Assembly (NCBI GenBank): GCA_023423995.1
Contig: JAFAEL010000243.1
Location: 1-23,919, forward strand
Origin: Pseudomonadota bacterium
GTDB taxonomy: Bacteria; Pseudomonadota; Alphaproteobacteria; Rhizobiales; Beijerinckiaceae
Length of the DNA stretch: 23,919 nt
Reading direction: 5' to 3'
Notes under the pieces: generated by a model
What the model saw: only the letters and a program-made list of their open reading frames with translations
Database searches by the model: none
Told to the model about the DNA's origin: nothing
Shown: piece after piece, positions 22,252 to 23,919 of the stretch
How the letters are laid out: each line of letters begins with the position of its first letter
Numbering within the stretch: position 1 is the first letter of the stretch
Position numbers and translations under genes: made by a program

Positions 22252-23685
22252 ATGACAGATTGGCCCGTCCACGGCCGCATCAGCGGCCCGATCGTGATGA
22301 TCGGCCTCGGCTCCATCGGAAGCGGCACGATCCCGCTGATCGAGCGCCACTTCGAATTCGACCGCAGCCGCTTCGTCGTGATCGATCCCGACGATGCGCA
22401 TCGGGGCATCCTCGATGAGCGCGGCATCCGCTTCATCCAGTCGGCCGTCACCCGGGACAATTATCGCGAGTTGCTGACGCCGCTCCTGACCAACGGCGAG
22501 GGCCAGGGCTTCTGCGTCAACCTCTCGGTGGACACCTCCTCCGTCGACCTGATGGAGCTCTGCCGAGAACTCGGCGCGCTCTATATCGACACCGTGGTCG
22601 AGCCCTGGGCAGGGTTCTATTTCGACAAGTCCGCAGGTCCGGAGTCCCGGACGAATTACGCCCTGCGCGAGACGCTGCTGGCGGCTAAGCGGCGGCGCCC
22701 GGGTGGCACGACGGCCGTCTCCACCTGCGGCGCGAACCCCGGCATGGTGTCCTGGCTGGTGAAGCAGGCGCTTCTCAACGTCGCGTCCGATCTCGGCATC
22801 GAGCACGACGTGCCGGCCAGCCGCGAGGGCTGGGCCGCCCTGATGCAGCGCGCGGGCATAAAGGGCATCCACATCGCGGAGCGGGACACCCAGCGCGCCA
22901 AGAGCCCGAAGCCGCGCCGCGTCTTCGTCAATACCTGGTCGGTGGAAGGCTTCGTGTCGGAGGGTCTACAGCCGGCAGAGCTGGGCTGGGGCACCTTCGA
23001 GCCCTGGCTGCCCGAGAACGCACGCGGCCACGAGACCGGATGCCGGGCCGGGATCTTCCTCCTGCAGCCGGGCGCGAATACCCGTGTCCGCTCCTGGACG
23101 CCGACCGCGGGGGCCCAGTACGGCTTCCTCGTGACGCACAACGAGTCGATCTCGATCGCCGACTACTACACGGTGCGGGACGGGAGCGGCCGGGCCGTCT
23201 ACCGGCCGACCTGCCACTACGCCTACCATCCCTGCGACGATGCCGTGCTCTCCCTGCACGAGATGTTCGGGCAGGGGGGCGAGCGTCAGCCGGCGTGGCA
23301 CATCCTGGACGAGAACGAGATCGTGGACGGCATCGACGAGCTCGGCGTCCTCCTCTACGGCCACGGCAAGAACGCCTACTGGTACGGCTCCCAGCTCTCC
23401 ATCGAGGAGACGCGAAGGATCGCCCCCTACCAGAACGCGACAGGGTTGCAGGTCTCCTCTGCGGTTCTCGCCGGGATGGTCTGGGCCTTGGAGAACCCCG
23501 AGGCCGGGATCGTCGAGGCGGACGAGATGGATTTCCGCCGCTGCCTCGAAGTCCAGACCCCGTATCTCGGCCCCGTGATCGGCGAGTACACCGACTGGAC
23601 GCCGCTCGAGGGCCGGCCCGGCTTCTTCCCCGAGGACATCGACACCTCGGAGCCCTGGGCCTTCCGCAACACGCTGGTACGGTGA
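22252..23685 (+). CDS. hss: Homospermidine synthase
   Basis: The 477-residue product matches the bacterial NAD-dependent homospermidine synthase in length and sequence style (the Blastochloris viridis enzyme is also 477 residues). The N-terminal Rossmann motif is GLGSIGSG (residues 18-25) after MTDWPVHGRISGP, followed by an acidic VVIDPDD strand end. Later blocks include YIDTVVEPWAGFY, STCGANPGMVSWLVKQAL, HNESISIADYYTV, YHPCDDAVLSLHEMFG and YGHGKNAYWYGSQLSIEE, which contain the active-site acidic and aromatic residues. It condenses two putrescines into sym-homospermidine in the cytoplasm, releasing ammonia, and can also use spermidine. It completes the route begun by ornithine decarboxylase upstream. 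A weak ribosome-binding sequence (CCCGGA) precedes the ATG. Confidence 0.96.
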   Translation: MTDWPVHGRISGPIVMIGLGSIGSGTIPLIERHFEFDRSRFVVIDPDDAHRGILDERGIRFIQSAVTRDNYRELLTPLLTNGEGQGFCVNLSVDTSSVDLMELCRELGALYIDTVVEPWAGFYFDKSAGPESRTNYALRETLLAAKRRRPGGTTAVSTCGANPGMVSWLVKQALLNVASDLGIEHDVPASREGWAALMQRAGIKGIHIAERDTQRAKSPKPRRVFVNTWSVEGFVSEGLQPAELGWGTFEPWLPENARGHETGCRAGIFLLQPGANTRVRSWTPTAGAQYGFLVTHNESISIADYYTVRDGSGRAVYRPTCHYAYHPCDDAVLSLHEMFGQGGERQPAWHILDENEIVDGIDELGVLLYGHGKNAYWYGSQLSIEETRRIAPYQNATGLQVSSAVLAGMVWALENPEAGIVEADEMDFRRCLEVQTPYLGPVIGEYTDWTPLEGRPGFFPEDIDTSEPWAFRNTLVR

Positions 23686-23692
23686 CGGCATC

Positions 23693-23720
23693 GCTTCGCT
23701 CGGTTCACACCGAGCGGAGC
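23693..23720. terminator. Hairpin between homospermidine synthase and the convergent partial gene
   Basis: Twelve base pairs, one G-T (23693-23704 with 23709-23720) and a 4-nt loop lie just after the synthase stop; the loop contains part of the stop codon of the minus-strand gene. No U-tract on either side. Confidence 0.5.
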
Positions 23721-23919
23721 TCTCCCCTTGCGGGCCGCCGCCGCCAATGCCGTGGCGTGAGCCGCCCGAGCGCCCTGAAGAGGAGCGCGAAACCTCCCCA
23801 GCCGAGCACGAAGCCGGCCCCGCCGATGACCAGCCCCTCGCTCGTGGCCGGCCATGCCGGTTCGTAGTCGAGATAGGTGGCCTGGGCGAGCTGCGGATCG
23901 AACCCTCGTGCCAGGACGG
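23705..23919 (-). CDS. Partial small membrane protein (C-terminus only), possibly DUF2937-like
   Basis: An open minus-strand frame enters from the right edge and stops at 23705-23707. The visible 70 residues read as a polar stretch (ARGFDPQLAQATYLDYEPAWP), one membrane segment (EGLVIGGAGFVLGWGGFALLF) and a basic tail (RLTPRHWRRRP). The pattern of a YEPAxP element, then a glycine-rich single helix near the C-terminus, is what I recall of DUF2937 proteins, but the assignment is tentative because the N-terminus is outside the window. A competing minus frame with an ATG at 23855 overlaps the synthase gene and is arginine-rich noise. Confidence 0.6.
   Translation of the reverse strand, partial: VLARGFDPQLAQATYLDYEPAWPATSEGLVIGGAGFVLGWGGFALLFRALGRLTPRHWRRRPARGELRSV

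Noticed and set aside
1..23919. CRISPR array, tRNA or rRNA genes, insertion sequences, prophage or attachment sites
   Set aside because: No regularly spaced direct repeats, no cloverleaf or GTTCRANNC-type T-loop with matching arms, no transposase or integrase frame, and no rRNA-like sequence was seen.

Overview
This is a GC-rich stretch of an alphaproteobacterial chromosome. Gene content and order (ubiG divergent from lysC-ptsP-prfA; a GAF-containing EI-Ntr; homospermidine synthase; a long leader before an ornithine decarboxylase; many LivK-type and Bug-type binding proteins) point to Hyphomicrobiales (Rhizobiales), plausibly a Methylobacteriaceae member such as Microvirga or Methylobacterium. 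The genus is an inference from style only. I see no tRNA, rRNA, CRISPR array, insertion sequence or prophage.

Layout. (1) 1-3131, mixed accessory genes: a Glyoxalase_8-type protein, a small cupin resembling manganese hydroxynitrile lyases, a zeta-class glutathione transferase (MaiA-like), and a two-gene unit of lower GC encoding an unknown 123-residue protein and a YiiX-like permuted papain-fold enzyme. (2) 3167-9102, conserved housekeeping block: arfB and ubiG on the minus strand, then lysC, ptsP and prfA on the plus strand. These cover ribosome rescue, ubiquinone synthesis, aspartate-family amino acids, the nitrogen PTS and translation termination. (3) 9244-15474, a complete branched-chain-amino-acid-type ABC importer: two ATPases, two tandem paralogous periplasmic binding proteins and two permeases. 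Inverted repeats lie in the gaps around the binding-protein genes, and the LivH-like permease carries an unusual extra hydrophobic segment. (4) 15487-18500: an orphan glycosyltransferase-like protein divergent from a COG0523 (CobW-type) metal GTPase followed by a WD40 protein. (5) 18556-23685, a polyamine region: ornithine decarboxylase with a long structured leader, a GNAT acetyltransferase, a Bug-family solute receptor on the opposite strand, and homospermidine synthase. (6) The C-terminus of a small membrane protein runs off the right edge.

Functionally, ornithine decarboxylase makes putrescine and homospermidine synthase turns putrescine into sym-homospermidine, so region 5 holds the core of the alphaproteobacterial homospermidine route. 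The most interesting non-coding stretch is the roughly 490-nt ornithine decarboxylase leader. It contains overlapping, mutually exclusive hairpins, an arginine-rich 103-codon ORF, and a strong hairpin beginning 6 nt after that ORF's stop. It probably corresponds to the speF RNA motif reported for alphaproteobacteria, but its mechanism is not evident and the ORF deserves attention. No wholly new multi-gene system is obvious; the leader, the two-gene YiiX unit and the altered LivH are the best leads.
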